From positions 1 through 64,000 of the forward strand of contig JAUSCI010000075.1 in NCBI GenBank assembly GCA_030651305.1: DNA of 64,000 bases. Direction: 5' to 3'. This document shows positions 33,797-43,718 of the stretch, in pieces. The notes beneath the pieces were generated by a model that searched no databases, was not told where the DNA came from, and saw nothing but the letters and a program-made list of their open reading frames with translations. Source of the DNA: Sulfuritalea sp. Its GTDB lineage: Bacteria > Pseudomonadota > Gammaproteobacteria > Burkholderiales > Rhodocyclaceae. A program made the translations under genes and the position numbers. Position 1 is the first letter of the stretch; every line of letters starts with the position of its first letter.

Positions 33797-34677
33797 CAGT
33801 ACTGCACCTTGCGCTCGACGAAGCGGAACTGCACCACCGTCAGCGAGATCACGATCAGCATGAGAATGGCCGACTGCGCCGACGAACTGCCGATGTCGGC
33901 CGCCTTCATGCCGTCGTAGTAGGCCTTGTACACCAGGATCTGGGTCGCGCCGGCCGGGCCGCCCTGCGTGGTGGCGTCGATTACGCCGAAGGTATCGAAG
34001 AAGGCGTAGACGATATTGATGACCATCAGGAAAAAAGTGGTGGGTGAAAGCAGCGGAAAGACGATGGTCCAGAAGCGTCGTCCCGGCCCCGCGCCATCGA
34101 TGGCGGCGGCCTCGATCAGCGAGCGGGGGATCGATTGCAGACCGGCCAGGAAGAAAAGGAAGTTGTAGCTGATCTGCTTCCAGACCGAGGCGATCACCAC
34201 CAGCAGCATCGCCTGATCGCCTTGCAGGACCCAGTTCCAGTCGATGCCGTTCTTCTTCAGGACGTAGGTGATGATGCCGATCGAGGGGGCGAAGAGAAAG
34301 GCCCACAACACACCGGCCACGGCGGGCGCCACGGCATACGGCCAGATCAGCAGGGTCTTGTAGGCCAGCGCGCCTTTCACCACCCGGTCGGCCATGACCG
34401 CCAGCAGCAGTGCGATAAGGATGCCCGCCACGGCGACCAGTACGCTGAACAGCGCCGTGGTCTTGAAGGAATCCAGATAGTGCGAGTCGGCGAACAGCGC
34501 TGCAAAGTTGGCCAGCCCGACGAACTGCGTTTTCAGCCCGAAGGCATCCTGCAACTGGAACGACAGCCACACCGCCTGGCCGGCCGGCCAGAAGAAGAAG
34601 ATCAGCGTGACAGCGATCTGCGGCGCGAGCAGCGCGTAGGGCAGCCACGCCGAGCGGAAGAAAACGCGTTTTTCCAT
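33796..34677 (-). CDS. ugpA: Glycerol-3-phosphate importer permease
   Basis: 293 residues with six helices. The N-terminal anchor is [20 protein letters not shown] and the EAA motif is [19 protein letters not shown]. It pairs with UgpE to form the channel. It lies 46 bases after ugpB, and the operon order B-A-E-C is conserved with E. coli. Confidence 0.93.
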   Translation of the reverse strand: MEKRVFFRSAWLPYALLAPQIAVTLIFFFWPAGQAVWLSFQLQDAFGLKTQFVGLANFAALFADSHYLDSFKTTALFSVLVAVAGILIALLLAVMADRVVKGALAYKTLLIWPYAVAPAVAGVLWAFLFAPSIGIITYVLKKNGIDWNWVLQGDQAMLLVVIASVWKQISYNFLFFLAGLQSIPRSLIEAAAIDGAGPGRRFWTIVFPLLSPTTFFLMVINIVYAFFDTFGVIDATTQGGPAGATQILVYKAYYDGMKAADIGSSSAQSAILMLIVISLTVVQFRFVERKVQY

Positions 34678-34723
34678 TCCGCCCGCTGTTGCGTGCCTGG
34701 CTGGAGTTGCGCTCCGGCCCGGC

Positions 34724-36037
34724 CTACTTGTTGGCCGCCTCGAATTTGCGCAGGATCTCGTTGCCGCGCCGCACGGCCTCGTCCATCGCCGTCTTGGCGT
34801 CCTTCTTGCCCTGCAGCACGGTCTCGATCTCTTCTTCGATCACCTCGCGGCCCTGCACGAAGTTGCCGAAGCGCAGCCCCTTCGAGTTCGCCGTCGGCGC
34901 CTTGTTGTTCAACTGGCGGATGGCGACGTCGACGCCCGGATTCTTCTCGTAGTAGCCGGATTTCTGCGTCATTTCGAAGGCGGCCAGGGTGATCGGCACG
35001 TAACCCGTGGCGGTGTGCCAGTCCATCTGCACTTCGGGACGCGACAGGTAGGAGAAGAACTTGGCGATGCCCTTGTACTCGTCGGCCTTCTTGCCGGACA
35101 TCACCCATAGCGTGGCGCCGCCGATGATGGAGTTTTGCGGCGCGCCCTTGATGTCGTCGTGGTAGGGCAGGAAGTGGGCGGAAAAGTCGAATTTCGCGCC
35201 CTTGCGGATCTTGCCCATGGCCGAGGAACTGGAGGTGAGCATGGCGCATTCGCCGCTGATGAAGCGGTCCTCGCCCTCCTGCTTGCGCCCGGCGTAGGTG
35301 AACCAGCCCTTCTTCGCATAGTCGCCGAGCATGGCGATGTGCTTGACGTGCGCCGGCGAATTGACCTGGAACACGGTGTCGATGCCGGCCATGCCATTTT
35401 CCTTGGTGCCGATCGGCAGGTTGTGCCAGGCGCTGAAGTTCTCGACGTGCACCCACGACGGCCAGCCGCTGGTATACACGCAGGACTGCCCGCTGGCCTT
35501 CAGCTTCTCGGCCGCAGTGGCGAATTCCTTCCAGGTCTTCGGTGCCTTGGCCGGATCGAGGCCGCCCTTCTTGTAGGCATCCTTGTTGATGTAGAAGATG
35601 GCGCTGGAACTGTTGAACGGCATCGACAGCATGTTGCCCTGGCTGTCGGAGTAGTAGCCGGTCACCGCCGGCAGATAGTTCTTCGGATTGAACGGCTCGC
35701 CGGCTTCTTTCATGATCTCGTAGACGGGCTTCACCGCGCCCTTGGCCGCCATCATGGTGGCGGTGCCGACCTCGAACACCTGCACGATGTGCGGCGCGTT
35801 GCCGGCGCGGAAGGCGGCGATTGCCGCTGTCATCGACTCAGGGTAGCTGCCCTTGAACACCGGGCTCAGCTTGTAGTCCGACTGGCTGGCGTTGAAACCC
35901 CTGGCGATCTCATTGATCTTGTCATTGTGCTGGCCGCTCATCGAATGCCACCACTGGATCTCGGTGACGGCCTGAGCGGCGGAAGTGCTGAGGATGCCCG
36001 CGGCGAATAGCGTGACGGTGAGTGCGTTGAAGCGCAT
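34724..36037 (-). CDS. ugpB: Periplasmic glycerol-3-phosphate binding protein
   Basis: 437 residues from the ATG at 36037, with GGAGAACACC upstream. The signal peptide ends STSAAQA. The family 1 solute-binding fold is clear from [40 protein letters not shown] and [20 protein letters not shown]. It delivers glycerol-3-phosphate or glycerophosphodiesters to UgpAE. It is the first gene of the operon, so its promoter lies in 36038-36171. Confidence 0.94.
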   Translation of the reverse strand: MRFNALTVTLFAAGILSTSAAQAVTEIQWWHSMSGQHNDKINEIARGFNASQSDYKLSPVFKGSYPESMTAAIAAFRAGNAPHIVQVFEVGTATMMAAKGAVKPVYEIMKEAGEPFNPKNYLPAVTGYYSDSQGNMLSMPFNSSSAIFYINKDAYKKGGLDPAKAPKTWKEFATAAEKLKASGQSCVYTSGWPSWVHVENFSAWHNLPIGTKENGMAGIDTVFQVNSPAHVKHIAMLGDYAKKGWFTYAGRKQEGEDRFISGECAMLTSSSSAMGKIRKGAKFDFSAHFLPYHDDIKGAPQNSIIGGATLWVMSGKKADEYKGIAKFFSYLSRPEVQMDWHTATGYVPITLAAFEMTQKSGYYEKNPGVDVAIRQLNNKAPTANSKGLRFGNFVQGREVIEEEIETVLQGKKDAKTAMDEAVRRGNEILRKFEAANK

Positions 36038-36171
36038 GGTGTTCTCCTCTAGGTGTTCGGGATTCCGGGTTTCGCTCCGGAAAATGCTATCGCAGTATAT
36101 CGCGACACCATGCGGTCCATGTTGCCGCTCGCTGGGGGTCGTCGAGTATCGGGTTGGCCGGCGCGGGCGAT

Positions 36172-36858
36172 CTACTGCCCGAGCATGGCAGGCAGTTGCG
36201 ACAGGTTGATGATCTCGCCGTCCGGCGCCGCCGGTATCCGCTCGGGTACTTGCGCGAAGCGGTTGCACCAGATCACGCGAAAGCCGAAGGCCTTGGCCGA
36301 GCAGGCGTCCCAGCCGTTGGACGACAGGAAGCAGATGCGCGACGGTGCGAGCTTGAGGCGCTTCGCTGCCAGGTCATAGACCGACGGGTGCGGCTTGTAG
36401 ACGCCCACCTCCTCGACCGACAGCACGGCATCGAAGACGCCGTCCAGTGCCGAGTTGGTGACCACCGCGGCCAGCATGGTCGGCGAGCCGTTGGACAAGA
36501 TCGCCAGCTTCATTCCTCGCCTCTTCAACTCGCGCAGCATGGCCGGCACTTCGGGGTAGGTGCCGAGTTGCAGGTAGAGTTTCATCAGGCGTTCACGCAA
36601 GCCGGGTCGTTCGATCTTCAGCGTGGCGAGGGCAAAGTCCAACGCGTCGCCGGTCACCTGCCAGAAGTCGGCGTGCTGCTGCGTCAGGCCGCGCAGCCAG
36701 GTGTATTGCAGTTGTTTCAGGCGCCACAGGTCGGAGAGGCGCTGCCAGTCATCGCCCAGTTCATCCCGGGCGGCGCTGGCCGCGTTGTTGAAGTCGAACA
36801 GCGTGCCGTAGGCGTCGAAGACGCAGGCATCGATGTCGTGCAGTTGAAGGCTGGGCAT
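36172..36858 (-). CDS. Haloacid dehalogenase type II (HAD superfamily)
   Basis: 228 residues from the ATG at 36858. The nucleophile motif is DACVFDAYGTLFDFNNAASA, with the second motif LAILSNGSPTML and the lysine/aspartate segment VGVYKPHPSVYDLA, ICFLSSNGWDACSAKAFGF. These match L-2-haloacid dehalogenases, including the SSNGWD signature that separates them from phosphatases. It would hydrolyse 2-haloalkanoates or a related substrate. It lies 25 bases downstream of the phosphoesterase-like gene. Confidence 0.88.
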   Translation of the reverse strand: MPSLQLHDIDACVFDAYGTLFDFNNAASAARDELGDDWQRLSDLWRLKQLQYTWLRGLTQQHADFWQVTGDALDFALATLKIERPGLRERLMKLYLQLGTYPEVPAMLRELKRRGMKLAILSNGSPTMLAAVVTNSALDGVFDAVLSVEEVGVYKPHPSVYDLAAKRLKLAPSRICFLSSNGWDACSAKAFGFRVIWCNRFAQVPERIPAAPDGEIINLSQLPAMLGQ

Positions 36859-36883
36859 GGTTTGTCCTTGCTTGGCGTTGGTC

Positions 36884-37843
36884 TTATCGCAGGGGCGCAT
36901 CGAGCCGGGCAGGGGCGGCGAAGGCCTGCTGCGGAGTGTAGTCCGGACCGTGGGCGATGCGCTCGAAGTAGGACAGCCAGGCCGGCGAGCCGGCCGGCCA
37001 GTTGCGCAGAAAGCTTTCCTGCCACGCCGCTGGGTCGTAGTGGATGGGCAGCGCATCGATATGCACATCCCTGAGGGTGTGGCCGAAGAGCGCGCGTTGG
37101 GGCGAAGCCTGGAGCCCGATTCGGGTCAGGATGCCGAAGCGGGTGCCGGCGAAATTGGGCATGCCGGCGGCGCCGTTGTTGGCGATCAGCTTTTCGCCGT
37201 GATGGTCGAAGCGCCGCATTGCGGGCAGGCAGGTGTGGGTGCTGGCGAAGACGTCGACCCTGGCGCCGGCAAATGCCGCGGCCTGCCATTCATGCTCTGC
37301 GGGATCATCGAGGCGGGCGGCATCGAAACGCCAGCCGGCAAGCGAATCGGCGTCGCCGTGCACCACCCCGATGCCCAGCTCGCCCACCCGCCACCGTGCC
37401 ACCAGCGCCGACTCTTGCAGGCCGGCGAGCAGATCGGGGTGCCGCGCGGCGGTCCGTTTGAGCGTGGCGTGAATCCGGTTCGAGCGCTCGACGGTGCCGT
37501 CATCGACCGACTCCGGATAGGCGCAACCGCAACCCGCCTCATCCGAATCCGCGCCCAACTCGGCCTCGACGTTGCCGAGAATGGCAGTGTGCCGCAGCAC
37601 GCGTTCATTGATCGCGCGAAAGCCGGCATCATCCACATTGAACCAGTTGAAGTCGCCGTTGAAGCACAGCTCGACGGGCCCCGGCTCGGCCGCGGCCATG
37701 GCCTCGATGGCATCCAGCGCGGGCAGGTTGCCGTACAGCCCGCCGATCACATACAAAGTCTGCGCCGGGCGTTCCGGCGCATTGGCAATTGCCGTTGCGC
37801 CATGGCGATAGCGCGTCGGACACATGCGGCCGGCTACGCTCAT
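36884..37843 (-). CDS. Metallophosphoesterase-fold protein with degenerate metal site
   Basis: 319 residues from the ATG at 37843. The fold is seen from LYVIGGLYGNLPALDAIEAM, ELCFNGDFNWFNVD, AILGNVEAEL, GIGVVHGDAD and VFASTHTCLPAM. The first motif, normally D-x-H-G-N, reads GLYGN, so two usual metal ligands are missing. It may be inactive, use a different metal geometry, or act as a binding protein. It overlaps the symporter stop by 4 bases (ATGA), so the two are co-translated. Confidence 0.8.
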   Translation of the reverse strand: MSVAGRMCPTRYRHGATAIANAPERPAQTLYVIGGLYGNLPALDAIEAMAAAEPGPVELCFNGDFNWFNVDDAGFRAINERVLRHTAILGNVEAELGADSDEAGCGCAYPESVDDGTVERSNRIHATLKRTAARHPDLLAGLQESALVARWRVGELGIGVVHGDADSLAGWRFDAARLDDPAEHEWQAAAFAGARVDVFASTHTCLPAMRRFDHHGEKLIANNGAAGMPNFAGTRFGILTRIGLQASPQRALFGHTLRDVHIDALPIHYDPAAWQESFLRNWPAGSPAWLSYFERIAHGPDYTPQQAFAAPARLDAPLR

Positions 37844-39240
37844 GCCGTGCCCGATGCCGACGACATGCGCGTGCGCGGCAACAGCAGCGGCACGAAGAAT
37901 CCCGCCGTACACAGCAGCAAGCCGTAGAGGTTGGTGCCGAGCAGGCTGGCGTATTTTCCGTCGCCGATGGCCCAGCCTGGCGGAATCAGATTCATCAGCT
38001 GCAACACGCCCAGCGTCATTCCGGTCCAGAAGGCGAGGTGAAACGAAAGCGGCGAGTAGCCCACCCGGCGCGAGAACAGAAAGATCGGGGCCAGTCCGAT
38101 CACCATGGTGCCGCTGATGGTGGTCGCCTTGAGAATGTCCGTACCCGCAATCATCGGCAGATTGCCCAGCAGGGCGAATGCCACCATGGTTAGCGAACCT
38201 ATGGTCATCGCCCGGGGCGAGGGCAGGCGTCCGGCCAGCAGCGGCAACTCGCGTGCGACCAGTTTGGACAGCGAGGTGAAGGTCGAATCCAGTGTCGACC
38301 CGGCCGACGAAACCATCACCACGATCATCGCGAAGAAGCCGGCGAATCCCAGCCCACGCGCGACGTCGGCCGGCACATTGCTGCCGATCTTCATGCCTTC
38401 GAGGCGGGCATGCACGCCGACCAGGCTGAACGCAAAAATCGCCATGAAGCCCAGCACTCCGGCCAGGATGAAGGCGCGCAGCATGGCTTTTTCGCGGGTA
38501 ATGAAGCCGCGGTCGGTCAGCACCGGATCGTGGAATGGATAGGACAGGGTCTGCAGCAGCGCCACCAGCAGGAGATCGACGCCGGAGGCCAGGGTGAAGC
38601 TGCCTTGCGTCAGCAATTCGGCTGGCGCATGGGCCGGCAGGACGAAGGCCAGCACCACGCCGACGAAAAGAACGAAGACCACCGCCTGTATCACGTCGCT
38701 GAAAATCGAACTGCGCAAGCCGCCCTTGAGGCTGTAGAACAGCACGGCGGCGGTGAACAGCAAGGCCGAGCCGATGAAGCCGGGCGACCCGGTTTCGCCG
38801 TAATAGCCGCCGACGACGGCCGTGTTGCTCCAGACTTCGTTGAACAGGCGCACCAGGATCGCGGCCGAAAAAGCCAGCGCCGCGCCGCGGCCATACTTGC
38901 TCACCAGAAATGAAACCAGACCCGTGGCGCCTTCGCGCGTGCGCAAACGGTAGATGACCACGCCCGCCACCGGAATCGACAGCCAGTAAGCCGCATAGGC
39001 CAGCCCGCCGACGACACCGTAGGCGGCGCCCAGATTCGCCGCGTTGGTCACCGACTTGGCGAATATCCAGCTGATGAAGATGCTCATCATCAGCGCCCAC
39101 TCCGAGGCCGGACGACCCTGAGCGTCATGGCCGCTGAAAAAGCCGGGTTCGTCGGTGGCGCGCGGCGCCACCAGATACATGCCGGCGCCGAAGACCAGCA
39201 GGAAGCCCCAGAAAAACAGTCCCTGAAATTCGCTCATCAA
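37840..39240 (-). CDS. Sodium:solute symporter family protein
   Basis: 466 residues with about 13 predicted helices (GLFFWGFLLVFGAGMYLVAP at the N-terminus). The SSS core is seen in FISWIFAKSVTNAANLGAAYG, SYPFHDPVLTDRGFI and FFAMIVVMVSSAGSTLDSTF. It would import an organic solute with sodium. The substrate is unknown; coupling to the phosphoesterase-like and arsS genes gives no firm clue. It begins one base after the arsS stop region. Confidence 0.87.
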   Translation of the reverse strand: MMSEFQGLFFWGFLLVFGAGMYLVAPRATDEPGFFSGHDAQGRPASEWALMMSIFISWIFAKSVTNAANLGAAYGVVGGLAYAAYWLSIPVAGVVIYRLRTREGATGLVSFLVSKYGRGAALAFSAAILVRLFNEVWSNTAVVGGYYGETGSPGFIGSALLFTAAVLFYSLKGGLRSSIFSDVIQAVVFVLFVGVVLAFVLPAHAPAELLTQGSFTLASGVDLLLVALLQTLSYPFHDPVLTDRGFITREKAMLRAFILAGVLGFMAIFAFSLVGVHARLEGMKIGSNVPADVARGLGFAGFFAMIVVMVSSAGSTLDSTFTSLSKLVARELPLLAGRLPSPRAMTIGSLTMVAFALLGNLPMIAGTDILKATTISGTMVIGLAPIFLFSRRVGYSPLSFHLAFWTGMTLGVLQLMNLIPPGWAIGDGKYASLLGTNLYGLLLCTAGFFVPLLLPRTRMSSASGTA

Positions 39241-40239
39241 TCAGTTCCCGCAACTCGGCGCCGGCGCCGTCTCGTTGCCCAGCGCGCCGCCGCAACTCGA
39301 CCCCTGGCCGGCGGTGCAGCCATAGCAGTGATCGGCGACGCGGATCGGGCGCTCGTCGAGCAGGGCGGCGGTGACTTGGGTGATATGCAGGCGGGATCCC
39401 GACGGGTTGGCCAGGGCCAGGCCGAGTTGCTGGTTGAAGTCGCAGTCGTAGAGATAGCCTTGCCAGTCCACGCTGACCAGGCTGCGGCACATCACCTGCT
39501 CCAGATTCTCTTCGCGGTGGGCCTCGCGCAGCGTGCTCATGTAATCGTTGAACTGGCCTTTCGAGATCAGCATGCTGCCGAAGCGCTGGATCGGCATGTT
39601 GGCCAGAGAGAAGAGCTGGTTGAAGACGATGCCGTAATTCTCGCCGAGATGCTTCTTGTAGTCGGCTTCCAGCGCGGCCTGGGGCGGCGGCAGGCTGGCG
39701 CCTTGCGGGTTATAGACCAGGTTGAGGCTGAGCCCGCTGCCGGCTTGTCCGTAGCCCAGGGCGTTGAGTTGCCTGAGCCCGCGCAGGCTGGCCTCGAACA
39801 CGCCCTTGCCGCGTTGCCGGTCGACGTTTTCCTCCAGGTAGCAGGGCAGCGAGGCGACGATTTCAACCCGGTGACCGGCCAGAAACGCCGCCATGTCTTC
39901 GAAGCCGGGTTCTTCCAGAATGGTCAGGTTGCAACGGTCGATGACGCGCAAGCCGCGCGCCCGTGCCGCCACTACCAGACGGCGAAATCGCGGGTTGAGT
40001 TCGGGCGCGCCGCCGGTCAGGTCGACCGCGCTGACTTCCGGGCTGGCGGCGAGAAAGTCGATCACGGCGTCGATGGTTTCGGCCGTCATTTCTTCCGTGC
40101 GATTCGGTCCGGCATTGACGTGGCAGTGCAGGCAACTCTGGTTGCAGCGGTAGCCGAGGTTCAATTGCAGTGTTTCAACGGCGCGCCGTTTCAGGGCCGG
40201 GAAATCGGTACGGGTGAGCAGGTGCAGGGTGGCATGCAT
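39241..40239 (-). CDS. arsS: ArsS-type radical SAM protein
   Basis: 332 residues from the ATG at 40239. The radical SAM cluster motif is GYRCNQSCLHCHVNAG (CxxxCxxC), with GGAPELNPRFRRLVVAARA in the SAM region. The C-terminal DUF3641-type domain has extra cysteines (YLYDCDFNQQLGLAL; HCYGCTAGQGSSCGGALGN). ArsS is associated with arsenosugar synthesis downstream of ArsM methylation. No arsM is in the window. The final residues (APSCGN) end with one more cysteine. Confidence 0.88.
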   Translation of the reverse strand: MHATLHLLTRTDFPALKRRAVETLQLNLGYRCNQSCLHCHVNAGPNRTEEMTAETIDAVIDFLAASPEVSAVDLTGGAPELNPRFRRLVVAARARGLRVIDRCNLTILEEPGFEDMAAFLAGHRVEIVASLPCYLEENVDRQRGKGVFEASLRGLRQLNALGYGQAGSGLSLNLVYNPQGASLPPPQAALEADYKKHLGENYGIVFNQLFSLANMPIQRFGSMLISKGQFNDYMSTLREAHREENLEQVMCRSLVSVDWQGYLYDCDFNQQLGLALANPSGSRLHITQVTAALLDERPIRVADHCYGCTAGQGSSCGGALGNETAPAPSCGN

Positions 40240-40406
40240 GCAGGTTCTCCAGGAGGTGTTCCTGTTTGGTCGGCAAAACCGCCAATTGCTTACAGTGTGC
40301 ATCAAAATTGCGGCAGACCATTCCGGCGTTCCGTGCGGATGCCTTGAGGTATTTTGGACGCAGGATATAGTGGAGCCTTGCCGGTTTCGCCGGACGCGGA
40401 GTATCG

Positions 40407-41027
40407 ATGATGGATTTCACCCATTTGCCGCTGGACTTTGCCGGGCTCCTGGCCCTGGCGGCGGGGCTCGGCTGGGCCTCCGGTTTCCGCCTCTATACGA
40501 CCCTGTTCGTCGTCGGGCTGGCCGGCCATCTGGGCTGGATAGTTTTGCCGGAGGGGCTGCGCGTGCTGGAGCACCCGTGGCTACTGGGCGCCGCCGGACT
40601 CATGCTGGTCGTCGAGTTCTTCGCCGACAAGATTCCGCTGCTCGATTCGGTCTGGGACACCGTGCACACCTTTATCCGCATTCCGGCCGGCGCGGCGTTG
40701 GCGGCCATGGTGTTCGGCGGTCAGGGGATCGAATGGCAGACCGCGATGGCGCTGCTGGGCGGCACGCTGGCGGCCGGTACGCACTTCACCAAGGCGGGCA
40801 CGCGAGCCATGATCAACGCCTCGCCCGAGCCATTCACCAACATCGCCGCATCCTTCGGCGAGGACTTCGTCGCCCTCACCGGATTGTGGCTGATGTTCGC
40901 CCATCCCTGGCTGATGCTGGCCCTGCTGCTGATGCTGGCGGCACTGATCGCCTGGCTGCTGCCGATTCTCTGGCGCGGGATCGTCGGGGTTCTTCGCGGC
41001 CTGTCGCTGCCTCGCTCGCCAGCGTAG
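40407..41027 (+). CDS. DUF4126 membrane protein
   Basis: 206 residues with four or five helices (LLALAAGLGWASGFRLYTTL; LMLVVEFFADKIPLLDSVWD; ALLLMLAALIAWLLPILW). The FFADKIPLLDSVWDTVHTFI stretch and THFTKAGTRAMINASPEPFT are the core of DUF4126, of unknown function. It is divergent from arsS, with 167 bases between that probably hold both promoters. The heme A synthase-like gene follows after 8 bases. Confidence 0.85.
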   Translation: MMDFTHLPLDFAGLLALAAGLGWASGFRLYTTLFVVGLAGHLGWIVLPEGLRVLEHPWLLGAAGLMLVVEFFADKIPLLDSVWDTVHTFIRIPAGAALAAMVFGGQGIEWQTAMALLGGTLAAGTHFTKAGTRAMINASPEPFTNIAASFGEDFVALTGLWLMFAHPWLMLALLLMLAALIAWLLPILWRGIVGVLRGLSLPRSPA

Positions 41028-41035
41028 ATTCCGCT

Positions 41036-41974
41036 GTGGAAACTCACGGCGTTCGCCTGACGAGGATCAGAAATCTGGCATTGCTGCTGGCGGCCTTGTC
41101 GTTTCTGATTGTCCTTATCAGCGCGTACATCCGCTTGAGCGGAGCGGGCCTGGGCTGTGACGGCTGGCCCGACTGCTACGGCCAATTGCTGGTCGGCGGG
41201 CCGCACCCGCATGTCGGCGCGGTCCGCATCCTGCATCGCGTCACCGCATCATTTTCGCTCCTGCTGGCGTTCTACACCGCCTGGCATTGCATTCGTCCCG
41301 ACCCGATTCAGCCGGCGGCGCGCTGCGCCACCGCGCTGCTGGCCTTGATGATCCTGCTTACCTTCGTCGGCATCTGGAGCGCCGATCCGCACCGGGCGTG
41401 GGCCGGTTTCATCAACATCCTTGGCGGCACCGTTCTGGTCCTGCTGTCCTGGCGCACCGTGCTTGCCGCCGGGCCTGAACACGCTGCGGCCACGCCGCGT
41501 CGAAGCTCCGCCTTGCTGCACGCCGGGCTGGGGCTGCTGGCGCTGACCATCGCTCTGGGTGCGCTGATCGGCGCGCGCTACGCGGCCATTGCTTGCCCCA
41601 CGCTGCCCGGCTGCGGCGATGCCGCCTGGCCCGCGGCGACCGGCTGGAGCGCGCTCAATCCCTTCGCCAGCGTGGCCACAGCGACCGCGCTGGGCGATGA
41701 CGGTGGCGTCGCACTGCATCTGCTGCATCGCTACTGCGCGCTGACTACCTTGCTGCTGCTCGGAATCGGCGGCCTGCAGGCTCTGGCGCATGGCACGGCG
41801 CGCGCCAGCGCCGGCCTGATGCTGGCCTTGCTGCTGGTGCAGTTCGCGCTGGGTGTGCTGACCGTGATGAGCGGCTTCAGCCTCGGCCTCGCGGTCGCCC
41901 ACGGCGTCTGCGCCACGGCGCTGCTGGCGGCGGGCATGCAGGTGTTGGTCAGGGTCAAGGCCGCGCCTGCCTGA
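41036..41974 (+). CDS. CtaA/COX15-like heme A synthase-type membrane protein
   Basis: About 312 residues from a GTG at 41036 (VETHGVRLTRIRNLALLLAA); no ATG is available at this position. There are eight predicted helices. The family motifs are SAYIRLSGAGLGCDGWPDCY, with HRVTASFSLLLAF and HRYCALTTLLLL giving heme-ligand histidines. A cysteine pair (ACPTLPGCG) lies in the second half. It would convert heme O to heme A for cytochrome oxidase. No oxidase gene is nearby, so a related function is possible. The start is moderately uncertain. Confidence 0.82.
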   Translation: METHGVRLTRIRNLALLLAALSFLIVLISAYIRLSGAGLGCDGWPDCYGQLLVGGPHPHVGAVRILHRVTASFSLLLAFYTAWHCIRPDPIQPAARCATALLALMILLTFVGIWSADPHRAWAGFINILGGTVLVLLSWRTVLAAGPEHAAATPRRSSALLHAGLGLLALTIALGALIGARYAAIACPTLPGCGDAAWPAATGWSALNPFASVATATALGDDGGVALHLLHRYCALTTLLLLGIGGLQALAHGTARASAGLMLALLLVQFALGVLTVMSGFSLGLAVAHGVCATALLAAGMQVLVRVKAAPA

Positions 41975-42049
41975 AGTTGGACGCCGCTTGCAGGCGGCAT
42001 GGCGCCGTATCATCGGCGCCGCCCGAGTGGATGCCGCTGCGCATAACGA

Positions 42050-43465
42050 TCAGTCCGCGACCAGCTTCCCCAGGCGCCGTATCGCGTCGTCCAGCATGCC
42101 GCTCCACGGCTGGCCGCAGGCCAGGCGCAGGCAGTTGCGGTACTGGCCGCTGGCGGAGAACATCTCGCCCGGCACGAAGGCGATGCCTTCCTTCACCGCG
42201 CGCCGGTGCAGCGCCGTGCAATCGACTTCGCGCGGCAGTTCCAGCCAGAGCACGAAGCCGCCCTGCGGATCGGTGACGCGGGTTTCCGCCGGGAAGTGGC
42301 GCGCCACCGCATCGCGCGTGCGCGCGATCTGCTCGGCAAAGCGCCGCCGCAGCGTGCGCAGATGCAGGTCGAAGCCGCGCGACTCCATCAGCCCGGCGAT
42401 CACGTGCTGGGTCAGCGGATTGGTCTTGCCGCTGGTCAATGTCTTCTGCAACACCACCTCCGCCGCGCGCCGGCCGGCGGCGACGAAGCCGACGCGCAGG
42501 CTCGGGCACACCGTCTTCGAAAACGACGTGCACAGCATGGTGTTGCCGCTCTTGTCGAAGGCGTGGATCGGTCGCGGCCGCGCGCTGGTGAAGCAGATGT
42601 CGCCGTAGATGTCGTCCTCGATCAGCGCGACATTGCGTGCCGCCAGGAGCTCCGCCAGCCGCTCCCTGGCCGCGTCGGGCATTACGCTGCCGAGCGGGTT
42701 GGCGCCGCTGGGGATCAACAGGCAGGCACTGACGCCGCCCTCGGCGGCGGGTTTCCGAGTCGCCAGTTCCAGCGCATCCACCGACACGCCGCTCAGCGGA
42801 TGGGTGGGGATCTCCAGTGCGCGCAGGCCCATCGATTCCAGCAACTGCAGCATCACGTAATAGGTCGGCGATTCAACCGCCACCGTGTCGCCGGGCCGGG
42901 TCACGGCGCGCAGGCAAAGCGCCATCGCCTCGGTGCAGGAATTGGTCACCACCAGTTCGTCGGCGGCGAGCGGACAGCCCCATTCCAGCGCGCGCCGGGT
43001 GATCGCATGCAGCAACGGCGCCTCATTCAGGTTGCTGTGGCTGCTGCCGGCCAGCAGCCCCGGATGGCGGCGGACGATGCTGGCGTAGAGCCGGTTCAGG
43101 CGTGGCCCCAGTTGCAGTTCCGGCGCCGGCAGGGCCGAACCCAGCGGCACCATGCCCGGCGCCTCGTTGGCGTGCAGCACTTGCACCAGGCGACGGCTGA
43201 CGCCCACCGCCACCGGCGCCGCCGCCGGCGCTCCGGCATGCGCCTCGACCATGCGCGCCGGGCGTCGCCGCACGTAGTAGCCCGATTGCGGCCGCGCCTC
43301 GACCATGCCCCGGCTTTCCAGGGTGCGCAGCGCCTGCACCACGGTCGAGATCGACAGCGCGCGCTGTCGCGCCAGGTGGCGCACCGAAGGCAGGCGGTCG
43401 CCCGGCTGCAACTGGCCGCTGCCGATCAGGGTGGCGAATTCGTTGGCGAGGTTTTCGTAAAGCAT
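42050..43465 (-). CDS. MocR-type GntR regulator with aminotransferase domain
   Basis: 471 residues. The N-terminal winged helix is LANEFATLIGSGQLQPGDRL, SVRHLARQRALSISTVVQAL. A class I aminotransferase-like domain follows, with the PLP lysine probably in LCTSFSKTVCPSLRVGFVAA. Such proteins sense PLP or amino-acid metabolites (PdxR, GabR type) or control the gene divergent to them. Here it faces the DUF2917 gene across 253 bases, a recurrent arrangement in betaproteobacteria. Confidence 0.92.
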   Translation of the reverse strand: MLYENLANEFATLIGSGQLQPGDRLPSVRHLARQRALSISTVVQALRTLESRGMVEARPQSGYYVRRRPARMVEAHAGAPAAAPVAVGVSRRLVQVLHANEAPGMVPLGSALPAPELQLGPRLNRLYASIVRRHPGLLAGSSHSNLNEAPLLHAITRRALEWGCPLAADELVVTNSCTEAMALCLRAVTRPGDTVAVESPTYYVMLQLLESMGLRALEIPTHPLSGVSVDALELATRKPAAEGGVSACLLIPSGANPLGSVMPDAARERLAELLAARNVALIEDDIYGDICFTSARPRPIHAFDKSGNTMLCTSFSKTVCPSLRVGFVAAGRRAAEVVLQKTLTSGKTNPLTQHVIAGLMESRGFDLHLRTLRRRFAEQIARTRDAVARHFPAETRVTDPQGGFVLWLELPREVDCTALHRRAVKEGIAFVPGEMFSASGQYRNCLRLACGQPWSGMLDDAIRRLGKLVAD

Positions 43466-43664
43466 CGTGGCTGGATTGTGACGCCGTGAGCGGCGGGGCG
43501 ACCCGCACAGTAGTCTGCATTATCGATCGGCACAGTTGCAGATTGGCGCAACTGTCACGGTCACAATTTCGCCGGGGTGCATCTGTATCGGCCGCGCGAC
43601 ACTGCCTAGCATGGCGACATCGACCAAGGATATATATGGACCCCCACGCTCACATTCGTTCGCT

Positions 43665-43714
43665 GCCCCCCAAGGGGGCGCATGCCTCCCTTGGGGCGGC
43701 CCTGCGGGAGGCAT
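43665..43714 (+). promoter_or_regulatory. Two mutually exclusive hairpins covering the DUF2917 ribosome-binding site
   Basis: CCCCAAGGG (43668-43676) can pair perfectly with CCCTTGGGG (43688-43696). Alternatively ATGCCTCCC (43682-43690) pairs perfectly with GGGAGGCAT (43706-43714), hiding the GGGAGG ribosome-binding site 7 bases before the ATG at 43719. The two stems share CCC at 43688-43690, so only one can form. This is the geometry of a translational switch. Similar C/G-rich palindromes are also scattered in some Burkholderiales, so a repeat origin is possible. Confidence 0.5.
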
Positions 43715-43718
43715 AGCC

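Noticed and set aside
32948-34648. A 566-residue minus-strand ORF
   Set aside because: It joins the true ugpE frame to an out-of-frame reading of ugpA; the real ugpE begins at 33796.
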